The position numbers and the translations under genes were made by a program. Positions 43,356-52,238 of a stretch of 64,000 nucleotides of DNA are shown here, piece after piece (the first letter of the stretch is position 1; the number at the start of each line of letters is the position of its first letter). Location: the NCBI GenBank assembly GCA_964557295.1, contig CAZKZP010000012.1, positions 7,829 to 71,828 of the forward strand, written 5' to 3'. The DNA is from JBFMHP01 sp964557295 (GTDB lineage: Bacteria > Pseudomonadota > Gammaproteobacteria > RBG-16-57-12). A model generated the notes under the pieces. That model searched no databases, was not told where the DNA came from, and saw only the letters and a list, made by a program, of their open reading frames with translations.

Positions 43356-43405
43356 ACCTTTTTCGTGACTCCAGCCCACAAACCGGACTTTGTACTGCGA
43401 AATGA

Positions 43406-43434
43406 TTGCATCGATGGCTCAGCCGGGGTAGATT
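43406..43434 (+). promoter_or_regulatory. Predicted promoter of ispB
   Basis: TTGCAT (43406-43411) and TAGATT (43429-43434) with a 17-base spacer, 38 bases before the ispB ATG. Moderate match. Confidence 0.4.
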
Positions 43435-43472
43435 GTTGCAAAATTTCAGGCCCGACGCACTCGAACCTTATC

Positions 43473-44477
43473 ATGCCTACCGTTTTACCCCCAAAAAGCT
43501 GCCAGACTCTCGATTTCGCCGAGATCCAGCAATTGATCGGCGAAGAGCGCAAGGCGGTCGATCACCTCATCCAGCAGCAACTGCACTCCCAGGTCGATCT
43601 CATCAATCAGTTGAGCCACTATATCGTCAGCAGCGGCGGCAAGCGGCTGCGCCCGATGTTGGTGCTTCTCAGCGCCAAGGCCTTGAACTATCAGGGAAAA
43701 CATCATCTCGACTTGGCCGCGATCATCGAATTCATCCACACGGCGACCCTGCTGCATGACGATGTCGTGGACGGCTCCCTGCTGCGCCGCGGCAACAAGA
43801 CCGCCAACGCCATCTGGGGCAACCAGGCCAGCGTGCTGGTCGGCGACTTCCTGTACTCCCGCGCCTTCCAGATGATGGTGGCGCTGGACAATATGCGCGT
43901 GATGGACATTTTGTCCGAGACCACCAACACCATCGCCGAAGGCGAGGTGATGCAACTGCTCAACGCCGGCAACCCCGACACCACCGAAGAAAGCTACATG
44001 GCCGTCAACCGCTGCAAGACCGCCAAGCTGTTCGAGGCCGCCGCGCAGCTCGGCGCGGTGATCGCCGACGCCCCGCGCGCAATCGAGGACGCCATCGCCT
44101 CCTTCGGCCTACACCTGGGGATCGCCTACCAATTGGTCGATGACGTACTCGATTACAGCGCCGCCCCGGAAGAGATGGGCAAGAACATCGGCGACGACCT
44201 CGCCGAAGGCAAGCCCACGCTGCCGCTGATCTACGCCATGCGCACCGGCACCCCCGAGCAGGCGCAGCTGATCCGCCAAGCCATCCAGGAAGGCGGGCTG
44301 GAGAACATCGCGGCGGTCAAACAAGCGCTCGCGGCAACCAACGCGATCGCCTACACCGCCAAGATCGCCGAACGCGAAGCAGAAATCGCAAAGAAAGCCT
44401 TGCAATTTATCCCCGCCTCAACGTATCGTAGCGCCCTGGAAGAATTGCTGCGGTTTTGCGTCGATCGCAAGTATTGA
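43473..44477 (+). CDS. ispB: Octaprenyl diphosphate synthase
   Basis: 334 residues. It builds the polyprenyl side chain of ubiquinone from FPP and IPP. Motifs: SGGKRLRPML, first Asp-rich motif LLHDDVVDGS and second LVDDVLDY. The ATG at 43473 (MPTVLPPKSC) is preferred over upstream options in the same frame because it fits the family length (323 in E. coli). It is divergent from rplU, the common arrangement in gammaproteobacteria. The exact chain length is not readable from sequence. Confidence 0.94.
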   Translation: MPTVLPPKSCQTLDFAEIQQLIGEERKAVDHLIQQQLHSQVDLINQLSHYIVSSGGKRLRPMLVLLSAKALNYQGKHHLDLAAIIEFIHTATLLHDDVVDGSLLRRGNKTANAIWGNQASVLVGDFLYSRAFQMMVALDNMRVMDILSETTNTIAEGEVMQLLNAGNPDTTEESYMAVNRCKTAKLFEAAAQLGAVIADAPRAIEDAIASFGLHLGIAYQLVDDVLDYSAAPEEMGKNIGDDLAEGKPTLPLIYAMRTGTPEQAQLIRQAIQEGGLENIAAVKQALAATNAIAYTAKIAEREAEIAKKALQFIPASTYRSALEELLRFCVDRKY

Positions 44478-44558
44478 CGCGCAGCCTGCTGGACCCCGTG
44501 ACGCCGCCAGGATCGGCAAGCCCACAGGACTATCCCGCAGTCTGATTGACCGATCATT

Positions 44559-44635
44559 CGGAGTGTAGCTCAGCCTGGTAGAGCACTGCTTTCGGGAGGC
44601 AGGGGCCGGAGGTTCGAATCCTCTCACTCCGACCA
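44559..44635 (+). tRNA. tRNA-Pro (CGG anticodon)
   Basis: 77 bases including encoded CCA. Acceptor stem CGGAGTG/CACTCCG, D arm AGCTCAGCCTGGTAGAGC, anticodon loop TTCGGGA (anticodon CGG), T arm GGAGGTTCGAATCCTC. It reads CCG codons. It lies alone between ispB and argE. Confidence 0.96.
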
Positions 44636-44717
44636 TTTCATCGATCCCACGCACCACCCACACCCTCAACATCCGAACACCCGCGCCGTTAGGGGCGATA
44701 TTCATTACCGCCGCCCG

Positions 44718-45878
44718 TCAACAGCAAAAATGCCGTACCAGGTTCTTGATGAGCGCCACGCTCGGCTGCAACTGCGAAACAGCGATGAATTCATCGGGCT
44801 GATGCGCTTGGGCGATCTCCCCCGGCCCCATCACCACCGGCTGGATACCGATCGCCGCCAGATACGGGGCCTCGGTGCAAAAGGCCACGGCATGCGCACA
44901 CGCACCACTATACTGCTCGCAGGCATGCACGATGGGTTAATCCTCGGGCGTGAGCATCGGCGAGGTGCCGTCGATCAGGGAAAAGATCTCGAGCTCGACC
45001 CCCGAGCCCGCCACGGCACGCTCGACGCGTTTTTTCAAGATCCCACGCAGCTCGTCGAGCTCCATCCCCGGCAGCGCCCGCAGATCGAAATGCAACTCGC
45101 ACTCGCCGCAGATGCGATTGGGATTGTCGCCGCCGAAGATGTGGCCGAGATTCAAGGTCGGATACGGCACATTGAAACGCGGATCGCGGTATCGGGCCTG
45201 CAATTCATCGCGCCAGTTGAGCATGTCGGTAATCACATCGCGCATCACCTCGATGGCGTTGACCCCCAGCGCCGGATTGCTGGAATGACCGCTCTTCCCC
45301 TTCAGGCGGATCGCCTCCATCATGATGCCCTTGTGGGCGTTGACGGGCTTGAGCCCCGTCGGCTCGCCGACGACCGCGTGTTTCACGTACGGACAACCGA
45401 GATCAACCATCAGCTTCGCCCCATCCATGGAACTCTCCTCATCCGCCGTGGCGAGGATCACCACCGGGTGTTTCAGATCCTTGGCCTGGAAGCTCTTCAG
45501 CGCCTCGATGGCCAGCGCGAAAAAGCTTTTCATATCGCAGGTGCCCAAGCCGTACAAACGGCCCTCGCGCTCGGTCAAGACGAAGGGATCGTCGCGCCAG
45601 CGGTGCGCATCATAGGGCACGGTATCGGTATGCCCCGCCAGCATCAGCCCCTGACTGCCCGGCCGGATCTCCCCGAGCGTCGCCAGCAGATTGGCCTTGT
45701 GCGGCTGCGCCGGGATCGGCAGGATCTCGACCTTGAATCCCATGGCCGACAACCACTGCGCCAGCAGATCGATGACCGGGCGGTTTGAAATATCGAACTC
45801 GGGGCTGACACTGCTCATCGAGGGCGTGGCGATCAGCTGCGCCATCATCTCCATCAAACTGGGAAGTTTCGGGTTCAT
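44718..45878 (-). pseudogene. argE: Acetylornithine deacetylase interrupted by an in-frame stop
   Basis: The frame starts at ATG 45878 and runs 313 codons to a TAA at 44939-44937, then continues in the same frame through PIVHACEQYSGACAHAVAF to a second stop at 44718. Without the TAA the protein would be 386 residues (E. coli 383). The first part has GHTDTVPYDAHRWRDDPF, ATADEESSMDG and SGHSSNPALGVNAIEVM. The lost part holds CTEAPYLAAIG and AHQPDEF, whose His is a metal ligand, so the truncated product should be inactive. No frameshift is needed to explain it. It removes acetyl from N-acetylornithine. A base-call error or readthrough is possible. Its pathway partner argA is intact at 5083-6396. 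Confidence 0.88.
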
Positions 45879-46000
45879 CGTGCGGGATTACTCATGGGTT
45901 GATCAGGGAACGGATTGAACGCGCGCGTCCCGTCACTCTAATCCGCGCGGGCGGCGCCGGCAAGGTTGAATTTCACGATCGCGCGCGATGGACGGCCGCA

Positions 46001-46030
46001 TTTAGCCGCGCGCGCATTTACTGCTATAAT
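46001..46030 (+). promoter_or_regulatory. Predicted promoter of ugd
   Basis: A perfect -10 TATAAT at 46025-46030 with a weak -35 TTTAGC at 46001-46006 (18-base spacer). The start codon lies 91 bases downstream, so the leader is rather long. Confidence 0.5.
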
Positions 46031-46121
46031 CGCGCTTTGCTTTAATGGCTTGCGCGCATCGAATTCAACAACAACGCAGGGTGCCAAAGCCCTCGGTCAA
46101 ATCTTGGGAGAAGGAATCAGC

Positions 46122-47444
46122 ATGAAAGTCACGGTTTTTGGATCAGGCTACGTAGGACTCGTCACCGGCACCTGTCTGGCTGAGGTCGGCAACGATGTCC
46201 TCTGCATCGATATCGACGAGCGCAAGATCGCCATGCTCAACGATGGCAAGATCCCGATCTACGAACCCGGCCTGGAAGACATGGTCCTGCGTAACGCCGC
46301 CGCCGGACGGCTGAAATTCACCACCGACGTGGCGCAAGGCGTCAACCACGGCCTGTTTCAGTTCATCGCCGTGGGCACGCCGCCCGATGAAGACGGCTCG
46401 GCCGATCTGAAATATGTATTGGCCGTCGCCAAGAGCATCGGCGAGCACATGAACGAATATCGCGTGGTGGTCGACAAGTCCACCGTCCCGGTGGGCACCG
46501 CCGACAAGGTCAAGGCCAAGATCAACGAGACGCTCGCCGCGCGCGGCATGAAGCATGAATTCGACGTCGTCTCCAACCCCGAGTTCCTCAAGGAAGGCGC
46601 GGCCATCGATGACTTCATGAAGCCCGACCGCATCGTGGTCGGCACCGACAACCCGCGGACCACGGAGCTGTTGCGCGCGCTCTACGCCCCATTCAACCGC
46701 AACCGCGATCGCCTGGTGGCCATGGACATCCGCTCGGCCGAGCTGACCAAATACGCGGCCAACGCCATGCTCGCCACCAAGATCAGCTTCATGAACGAGC
46801 TGGCCAATATGGCGGAACGATTGGGCGCCGATATCGAAATGGTGCGCCTGGGCATCGGCTCCGATCCGCGCATCGGCTATCACTTCATCTATCCCGGCTG
46901 CGGCTACGGCGGCTCCTGCTTCCCCAAGGACGTCAAGGCCTTGGAGCGTACCGCTCGCGACGCGGGCTATCCCGCCCAGTTGCTGCGCGCCGTGGAAGCG
47001 GTCAACGACCGTCAGAAGCTGGTCCTCTTCGAAAAGATCAAAGCGCACTACGCCGGCCAGATCAAGGGCAAGACCTTCGCGCTCTGGGGGCTGGCCTTCA
47101 AGCCGAACACCGATGATATGCGCGAGGCCTCAAGCCGCGCCTTGATGGAAGCACTTTGGGACGCCGGCGCCAAGGTCCAGGCCTACGATCCCGAGGCCGC
47201 GCACGAGTGCGAGCGCATCTACGGCAAGCGCGCCGATCTCAAACTCTGCACCAGCACCGAGGCCGCGCTCGAAGGCGCCGATGCGCTGGTGATAGTCACC
47301 GAGTGGCTGCATTTCCGCAGCCCCGATTTCGATCGGATCAAGGCCAAACTCAATTCACCCGTGATCTTCGATGGCCGCAACATCTACGATCCCGCCCGCA
47401 TGCGCGAGTGCGGCATCAAGTATTACGGCATCGGCCGGCCCTAA
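46122..47444 (+). CDS. ugd: UDP-glucose 6-dehydrogenase
   Basis: 440 residues. It oxidises UDP-glucose to UDP-glucuronate with two NAD+. N-terminal Rossmann motif GSGYVGLVTGTCLAEVG, then STVPVGTADKV, NPEFLKEGAAIDDF and the catalytic Cys in PGCGYGGSCFPKDVKAL. The C-terminal domain has WGLAFKPNTDDMREASS. The ATG at 46122 has GAAGGAA upstream; the frame is open further upstream without support. The product feeds extracellular polysaccharide or LPS sugars. It has its own promoter and terminator, with no polysaccharide genes nearby. Confidence 0.96.
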   Translation: MKVTVFGSGYVGLVTGTCLAEVGNDVLCIDIDERKIAMLNDGKIPIYEPGLEDMVLRNAAAGRLKFTTDVAQGVNHGLFQFIAVGTPPDEDGSADLKYVLAVAKSIGEHMNEYRVVVDKSTVPVGTADKVKAKINETLAARGMKHEFDVVSNPEFLKEGAAIDDFMKPDRIVVGTDNPRTTELLRALYAPFNRNRDRLVAMDIRSAELTKYAANAMLATKISFMNELANMAERLGADIEMVRLGIGSDPRIGYHFIYPGCGYGGSCFPKDVKALERTARDAGYPAQLLRAVEAVNDRQKLVLFEKIKAHYAGQIKGKTFALWGLAFKPNTDDMREASSRALMEALWDAGAKVQAYDPEAAHECERIYGKRADLKLCTSTEAALEGADALVIVTEWLHFRSPDFDRIKAKLNSPVIFDGRNIYDPARMRECGIKYYGIGRP

Positions 47445-47451
47445 ACGACAA

Positions 47452-47480
47452 AAGGGAGCGAGTGTTGAACTCGCTCCCTT
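47452..47480. terminator. Terminator between ugd and the convergent small membrane gene
   Basis: AAGGGAGCGAGT pairs perfectly with ACTCGCTCCCTT around a 5-base loop, eight bases after the ugd stop. The T run is short. Confidence 0.8.
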
Positions 47481-47501
47481 CGTCATCAGGCATACCCTGA
47501 C

Positions 47502-47789
47502 TCAGTTCCCGGTAAGCACAATGGTGTAGATGGTCAAAAAATACACCATCGGCAGTGCGGCGCCCGCCACCTCAAACCATTTGAAATTCCGCCACTTCAC
47601 CAGCGCGTAACCGGCCACGCCCAGCCACAGCGGCCAGGAAAACATCCCCAGCATCGCGATCGACTCAATCAGCTGCCTATTGAGCTGCGGATCCACGCTG
47701 GCGGTCAGGCGCAGATACTGGGTCGTCACGCCCCAGACCGGGATCATGGTCAAGATAAATATCGCATAGAGAATGATCCGAGGCTTCAT
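47502..47789 (-). CDS. Small integral membrane protein, unknown function
   Basis: 95 residues with three predicted helices (IILYAIFILTMIPVWGV, ESIAMLGMFSWPLWLGVAGYA, VAGAALPMVYFLTIYTIVL). I do not recognise a family. The ATG has AGGA upstream and follows prfC by 19 bases, so it is likely cotranscribed with prfC. Confidence 0.7.
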   Translation of the reverse strand: MKPRIILYAIFILTMIPVWGVTTQYLRLTASVDPQLNRQLIESIAMLGMFSWPLWLGVAGYALVKWRNFKWFEVAGAALPMVYFLTIYTIVLTGN

Positions 47790-47808
47790 CGCGGCATCCT
47801 ATCACAGG

Positions 47809-49392
47809 TTAATGTTCACGCGTGGCGTGGAACTTGATGTCCGGCCAGCGCTCGATCGTCAGCTCGAGATTGATGCGGGTCGGCGCGATGTAGGCCAGAT
47901 TGCCCCCACCATCCAACGCAAGATTGTCACCCGCCTTCTTCTTGAACTCATCGAGCTTCTTGGCGTCCGCGCAGCTCACCCAGCGCACCGTGGCGACATT
48001 CACCGCCTCGAACAGACACTCGACATTATATTCATCCTTGAGCCGATGCACGACCACATCGAACTGCAACACGCCCACCGCGCCGACGATGAGATCGTTG
48101 TTCAACAGCGGCCGGAACAGTTGCGACGCCCCCTCCTCGCACAGCTGCTCCAATCCCTTCTGCAACGCCTTCATGCGCAGCGGATCCTTAAGCCGTGCGC
48201 GGCGGAACAGCTCGGGGGCGAAATGAGGAATGCCGGTGAACTTCAGCGCCTCGCCTTCGGAAAAGGTGTCGCCGATCTGGATGGTACCGTGATTGTGGAA
48301 GCCGATGATATCGCCCGGATAGGCCTCCTGGGCATGCTCCCGATCGCCGGCCATGAAGGTGATGGCATTGCCGATCTTGATGTCGCGCGCAATGCGCACA
48401 TGCCGCACCTTCATGCCCTGGCTAAACATGCCGGAACAGACACGCACGAAGGCGATACGGTCGCGATGCGCCGGGTCCATATTGGCCTGGATCTTGAACA
48501 CAAAGCCGGTGAATTTGTCTTCCTCCGGCTGCACGCGGCGCGTCTCGGCCGGACGCGGCAGCGGCGCCGGCGCATACTCGGCGAAGGCGTCCAGCAGCTC
48601 CTTGATCCCGAAATTGTTGATCGCGGAACCGAAGAACACCGGCGTCAGCTCGCCTTGGCGGTAGGCCTCGAGATCGAATTCATGGCTGGCGCCGAGAACC
48701 AGCTCCACTTCGTCGCGGAACTCCTGGGCCATGTCCGCGCCGAACAGCTCATCGAGCCGCGGATTGTCCAGGCCTTGTATGAGCACGCCCTGCTGTATCT
48801 TGCCGCCGTGCGTGGGGCTGAATACATGGATGGTCTTGGTATAAAGATTGAACACCCCTTTGAAGCGCTTACCCATCCCCAGCGGCCAGGTGATCGGCGC
48901 GCAGCGGATCTTGAGGACGCTCTCCACCTCGTCGAGCAATTCAATCGGGCTGCGGCCTTCGCGGTCGAGTTTATTGATGAAGGTGATGATCGGCGTATCG
49001 CGCAACCGGCAGACCTCCATCAGCTTGATGGTGCGCTCCTCCACACCCTTGGCGCAATCGATCACCATCAGCGCGGAGTCAACCGCCGTCAACGTGCGGT
49101 AGGTATCTTCCGAGAAGTCCTCGTGCCCCGGCGTGTCGAGCAGATTCAACACCGCCTCGTTGTGCTCGAACTGCATCACCGAGGTCGTGATCGAAATACC
49201 GCGCTGCTTTTCCAGCTCCATCCAGTCCGAGGTCGCATGGCGCGCCGCCTTGCGTCCCTTGACCGTGCCGGCCAGCTGGATCGCACCTCCGAACAGCAAC
49301 AACTTTTCGGTCAAGGTGGTCTTGCCGGCGTCCGGATGGGAAATAATGGCGAAGGTACGGCGTCGCGCCAATTCAGAAATTAGTTTACTCAT
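47809..49392 (-). CDS. prfC: Peptide chain release factor 3
   Basis: 527 residues (E. coli 529). A translational GTPase that recycles RF1 and RF2 after termination. G1 is AIISHPDAGKTTLTEK, followed by a switch region GRKAARHATSDWMELEKQRGISI typical of RF3, DTPGHEDF (G3) and NKLD (G4). The C-terminal domains contain GVLQFDVVVHRLKDEYNV. First gene of a probable two-gene unit with the small membrane gene. Confidence 0.97.
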   Translation of the reverse strand: MSKLISELARRRTFAIISHPDAGKTTLTEKLLLFGGAIQLAGTVKGRKAARHATSDWMELEKQRGISITTSVMQFEHNEAVLNLLDTPGHEDFSEDTYRTLTAVDSALMVIDCAKGVEERTIKLMEVCRLRDTPIITFINKLDREGRSPIELLDEVESVLKIRCAPITWPLGMGKRFKGVFNLYTKTIHVFSPTHGGKIQQGVLIQGLDNPRLDELFGADMAQEFRDEVELVLGASHEFDLEAYRQGELTPVFFGSAINNFGIKELLDAFAEYAPAPLPRPAETRRVQPEEDKFTGFVFKIQANMDPAHRDRIAFVRVCSGMFSQGMKVRHVRIARDIKIGNAITFMAGDREHAQEAYPGDIIGFHNHGTIQIGDTFSEGEALKFTGIPHFAPELFRRARLKDPLRMKALQKGLEQLCEEGASQLFRPLLNNDLIVGAVGVLQFDVVVHRLKDEYNVECLFEAVNVATVRWVSCADAKKLDEFKKKAGDNLALDGGGNLAYIAPTRINLELTIERWPDIKFHATREH

Positions 49393-49489
49393 GCTCTACA
49401 GATCCGCTCAAGGCGTCGGGGATTCTACCGAAATCAAAGGGTGGGAACAAACAAACCTCTCGTTTAGCGCAGATTTATTGGCCAAATCG

Positions 49490-49495
49490 TATAAT
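49490..49495 (+). promoter_or_regulatory. Possible -10 box upstream of the ComFB-like gene
   Basis: A perfect TATAAT lies 72 bases before the chosen ATG. No matching -35 box is seen at 16-18 bases. Confidence 0.35.
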
Positions 49496-49566
49496 CAATG
49501 TCAACCATGCGACATGCCACGCAGTCGTAAATGAGCTTGCTCAGCAATTGCTTACAGGACCATAAG

Positions 49567-49842
49567 ATGATTTTCGAAACCGTGCACAACTATTATGAAA
49601 AAATGGTGGTCAATGAGCTTCAAAAGGTCATCCAGACGCAAAGACTCGAAGTCGATACCTCCCAGCTCGAAGACATCGCCTGCGTTGCCCTCAACAAGCT
49701 GCCTCCGCGCTACATCAAGCACGATGTGGACGCGCTATTTTATCTCACCGCCGACCAGCAGGTCGCCATGTACTCCAGCGTGGAAATCGCGGTAAAGGAA
49801 GCGGTCGACTTTGTTTTGCAACACCCGAAAGTCGACGACTGA
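49567..49842 (+). CDS. ComFB-family (late competence) small protein
   Basis: 91 residues from ATG 49567, where AGGA lies at a suitable distance; an ATG at 49531 is possible. The sequence IFETVHNYYEKMVVNELQK, DIACVALNKLPPRYIKHDVD and EIAVKEAVDFVLQHPKVDD matches ComFB-type proteins. In cyanobacteria members of this family bind cyclic dinucleotides; whether that holds here is not shown. It is monocistronic with a terminator after it. Other c-di-GMP and pilus genes in the window make a signalling role plausible (inference). Confidence 0.78.
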   Translation: MIFETVHNYYEKMVVNELQKVIQTQRLEVDTSQLEDIACVALNKLPPRYIKHDVDALFYLTADQQVAMYSSVEIAVKEAVDFVLQHPKVDD

Positions 49843-49875
49843 GACTGGTTTACGGTTATAACATCAAACAAAAAA

Positions 49876-49902
49876 ACCACTGCATATGTTTCATGCAGTG
49901 GT
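49876..49902. terminator. Bidirectional terminator between the ComFB-like gene and tRNA-Lys
   Basis: ACCACTGCAT pairs with ATGCAGTGGT around a 7-base loop; on the minus strand it is followed by T6-7, directly after the tRNA-Lys 3' end. Confidence 0.88.
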
Positions 49903-49910
49903 CTCTTATA

Positions 49911-49986
49911 TGGTGGGCCGTCTGCGACTCGAACGCAGGACCAACGGATTAAAAGTCCGCTGCTCTACCGACTGAGCTAACGGCCC
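49911..49986 (-). tRNA. tRNA-Lys (TTT anticodon)
   Basis: 76 bases on the minus strand with encoded CCA. Acceptor stem GGGCCGT/ACGGCCC, D arm AGCTCAGTCGGTAGAGC, anticodon loop CTTTTAA (anticodon TTT), T arm CTGCGTTCGAGTCGCAG. It decodes AAA and AAG. Confidence 0.97.
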
Positions 49987-49997
49987 GAAACGGGCGT

Positions 49998-50025
49998 ATC
50001 TTACCTGAACTTGGGAAAATAACAA
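49998..50025 (-). promoter_or_regulatory. Promoter of tRNA-Lys
   Basis: On the minus strand TTGTTA (50020-50025) and TAAGAT (49998-50003) with a 16-base spacer, followed by a GC-rich discriminator ACGCCCG, as in stringently controlled stable RNA promoters. The tRNA begins 11 bases later. Confidence 0.65.
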
Positions 50026-50051
50026 GGCAATCCTGGCATCTTATATAACCT

Positions 50052-50073
50052 GATGCCGGCTATCGCCGGCATC
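50052..50073 (-). terminator. Hairpin at the end of the alpha operon
   Basis: GATGCCGGC pairs with GCCGGCATC around GATA, 26 bases after the rplQ stop. Only a weak AT-rich tail follows, but it is the sole candidate terminator for the long ribosomal transcript. Confidence 0.6.
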
Positions 50074-50099
50074 AAGACAACAATCGCACAGGAACCTGT

Positions 50100-50504
50100 T
50101 TAGCCTTCGGTGCTGGTAGCCGCAGGCGTGTCAGTAGCGCTTTGCTCTGGACGATCAACCATTTCGATATAGGCCATCACAGCACAATCACCATCGCGGA
50201 ATCCGCATTTCATGATGCGCGTATAGCCGCCAGGGCGTGCTTTGTAACGAGGACCCAGCACATCGAACAGCTTGCGTACCAATTCACGATCACGCAACGT
50301 CGAGAATGCCAATCGGCGGTTGGCCAAGGTATCATTCTTGGCAAGAGTGATCAGAGGCTCTGCAACCTTACGCAGTTCCTTGGCTTTGGGGACAGTCGTT
50401 TTAATCATCTCATGACGCAACAATGAAGCCGCCATGTTGTTGAGCAGAGCCGCGCGATGACTGCTGTTGCGGCTAAGTTGCCTACCTGAATTACGATGAC
50501 GCAT
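50100..50504 (-). CDS. rplQ: 50S ribosomal protein L17
   Basis: 134 residues (E. coli 127); the C-terminal tail EQSATDTPAATSTEG is longer. Conserved RHRNSGRQLSRNSSHRAALL and YTRIMKCGFRDGDCAVMAYIE. Last gene of the alpha operon, 40 bases after rpoA. Binds 23S rRNA near the exit tunnel. Confidence 0.97.
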   Translation of the reverse strand: MRHRNSGRQLSRNSSHRAALLNNMAASLLRHEMIKTTVPKAKELRKVAEPLITLAKNDTLANRRLAFSTLRDRELVRKLFDVLGPRYKARPGGYTRIMKCGFRDGDCAVMAYIEMVDRPEQSATDTPAATSTEG

Positions 50505-50544
50505 GGTTGTATCCTTAAATCTTCTTGACGACTAACTTATCAAT

Positions 50545-51543
50545 TTACGCCGATGCCTTCTCGCGCTCGTGAAAACCCGCTGGCGGCCAGTTATCGATGC
50601 GCATCCCCAAGGTCAAGCCGCGTTGTGCCAAGACGGTTTTGATTTCCGTCAGCGACTTCTTGCCCAGATTCGGCGTCTTCAGCAACTCAACTTCCGTGCG
50701 CTGCACCAAGTCGCCGATGAAGTGAATGTTTTCCGCCTTCAGGCAATTGGCCGAACGCACCGTGAGCTCAAGGTCATCAACCGGGCGCAACAGGATCGGA
50801 TCAACCTCGGGCTGCTTGCTCACGGGTTTGACCGCTTCGATTGCCTTTAGATCAACGAAAGAAGACAGTTGATCCTGAAGTATGGTTGCAGCATGACGGA
50901 TAGCGTTCTCTGGATCGACCGTACCGTTGGTCTCCATCTCGATGACAAGTTTGTCGAGATTGGTGCGCTGTTCCACACGCGCCGCCTCAACCACATACGT
51001 CACGCGACGGACTGGGCTGAAAGAGGCATCCAACAGCAAACGCCCGATTGGACGATCAGACTCATCTGCCTCACGGCGTTGTTCTGCCGGTTGATAGCCG
51101 CGACCCTTAGCCACTTTCAAACGCATGGTGATCTGGCCATTCTTGGTCAGATTGGCAATGACATGCTCCGGGTTGACAATCTCTACGTTATGCGGAACCT
51201 GGAAGTCGGCCGCTGTAACAGGACCTTCACCCTTTTTGCTAACGGAGATCTCGGCGTGACCACCTTCGTGCACGATGATCGCCAGTCCCTTCAGGTTCAA
51301 GAGTATGTCGATCACATCCTCTTCTACACCCTCAATGGTACTGTATTCATGCAAAACGCCGTCGATCTCAGCCTCGACCACAGAGGCCCCTGACATTGAT
51401 GACAACAGGATACGCCGCAACGCATTGCCCAAGGTATGACCAAAGCCGCGCTCTAATGGCTCAAGAGTCACCTTGGCAACATTTTTGCTGACGTACTGAA
51501 CGTTGACTAAGCGTGGCTTAAGCAAATCTGAAACGCCCTGCAT
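50545..51543 (-). CDS. rpoA: RNA polymerase alpha subunit
   Basis: 332 residues from ATG 51543 (MQGVSDLLKPRLVNVQYV), with AGAGGA upstream; a longer frame from 51591 is rejected by alignment. The N-terminal domain (EPLERGFGHTLGNALRRILL) drives dimerisation and enzyme assembly. The C-terminal domain (VRSANCLKAENIHFIGDLVQ) binds UP elements and activators. It lies between rpsD and rplQ. Confidence 0.97.
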   Translation of the reverse strand: MQGVSDLLKPRLVNVQYVSKNVAKVTLEPLERGFGHTLGNALRRILLSSMSGASVVEAEIDGVLHEYSTIEGVEEDVIDILLNLKGLAIIVHEGGHAEISVSKKGEGPVTAADFQVPHNVEIVNPEHVIANLTKNGQITMRLKVAKGRGYQPAEQRREADESDRPIGRLLLDASFSPVRRVTYVVEAARVEQRTNLDKLVIEMETNGTVDPENAIRHAATILQDQLSSFVDLKAIEAVKPVSKQPEVDPILLRPVDDLELTVRSANCLKAENIHFIGDLVQRTEVELLKTPNLGKKSLTEIKTVLAQRGLTLGMRIDNWPPAGFHEREKASA

Positions 51544-51599
51544 ATTCATCCTCTTGTGCTTTAATCGATCTAATAGCGTGTGACAGACCAAGTAGCAAA

Positions 51600-52226
51600 T
51601 TACTTGGAGTACAGCTCCACAACCAAGTGTTCGTTGAGATCGGATGGCAGATCACTACGTTCAGGCGCTGCTTTGAACACGCCTTCCATTTTGCTTGTAT
51701 CCACAGTCACCCAGTCGGCAAAACCACGTTGTTGGTTTGCTTCCAGTGCAGACTTAATACGCAACTGATTTTTTGCGCCTTCTGTGATGGTGATTACATC
51801 ACTTGCACTGACCTGATAAGAAGGGATGTTCACACGCTTGCCATTGACCAGCACCGCATTGTGGCGTACCAGCTGTCTTGCTTCGGTACGCGACGCGGCA
51901 AAACCCATGCGATAGGCAACGCTGTCCAAGCGCCTTTCGAGAAGCTGGAGCAGGTTTTCACCCGTGGCGCCACGCAGACGATCAGCTTCTTTGTAATACA
52001 ACCGAAACTGTCCTTCGAGCACCCCGTAGATGCGACGCAGTTTCTGCTTGGCGCGCAACTGGCCACCGTAATCAGACAAACGAGCACCTTTTTGTCCATG
52101 CTGACCGGGCGCGTAGGCGCGATTTTCCACCGGACATTTTGACGTGAAGCATTTCTCGCCCTTCAAAAAGAGCTTTTCACCTTCACGGCGACACAAACGA
52201 CATTTTGGACCAATATACCTAGCCAA
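51600..52226 (-). CDS. rpsD: 30S ribosomal protein S4, zinc-type (C+) form
   Basis: 208 residues. It nucleates 30S assembly on 16S rRNA and in E. coli represses the alpha operon. Unlike the E. coli protein, the N terminus carries Cys9, Cys12, Cys26 and Cys31 (GPKCRLCRREGEKLFL and GEKCFTSKCPVE), the zinc-binding form seen for example in Thermus. The S4 RNA-binding domain follows (RRLDSVAYRMGFAASRTEAR). A zinc-independent paralogue could exist elsewhere in the genome. Confidence 0.95.
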   Translation of the reverse strand: MARYIGPKCRLCRREGEKLFLKGEKCFTSKCPVENRAYAPGQHGQKGARLSDYGGQLRAKQKLRRIYGVLEGQFRLYYKEADRLRGATGENLLQLLERRLDSVAYRMGFAASRTEARQLVRHNAVLVNGKRVNIPSYQVSASDVITITEGAKNQLRIKSALEANQQRGFADWVTVDTSKMEGVFKAAPERSDLPSDLNEHLVVELYSK

Positions 52227-52238
52227 GGTCAGCCTCCG

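Noticed and set aside
44718..45878. Frameshift as the cause of the split argE
   Set aside because: Codons on both sides of the TAA are in the same frame (CCC ATC GTG follows directly), so a single nonsense change explains it.
47773..49383. 536-codon open frame opposite prfC
   Set aside because: Antisense shadow of a full RF3; no motif of its own.
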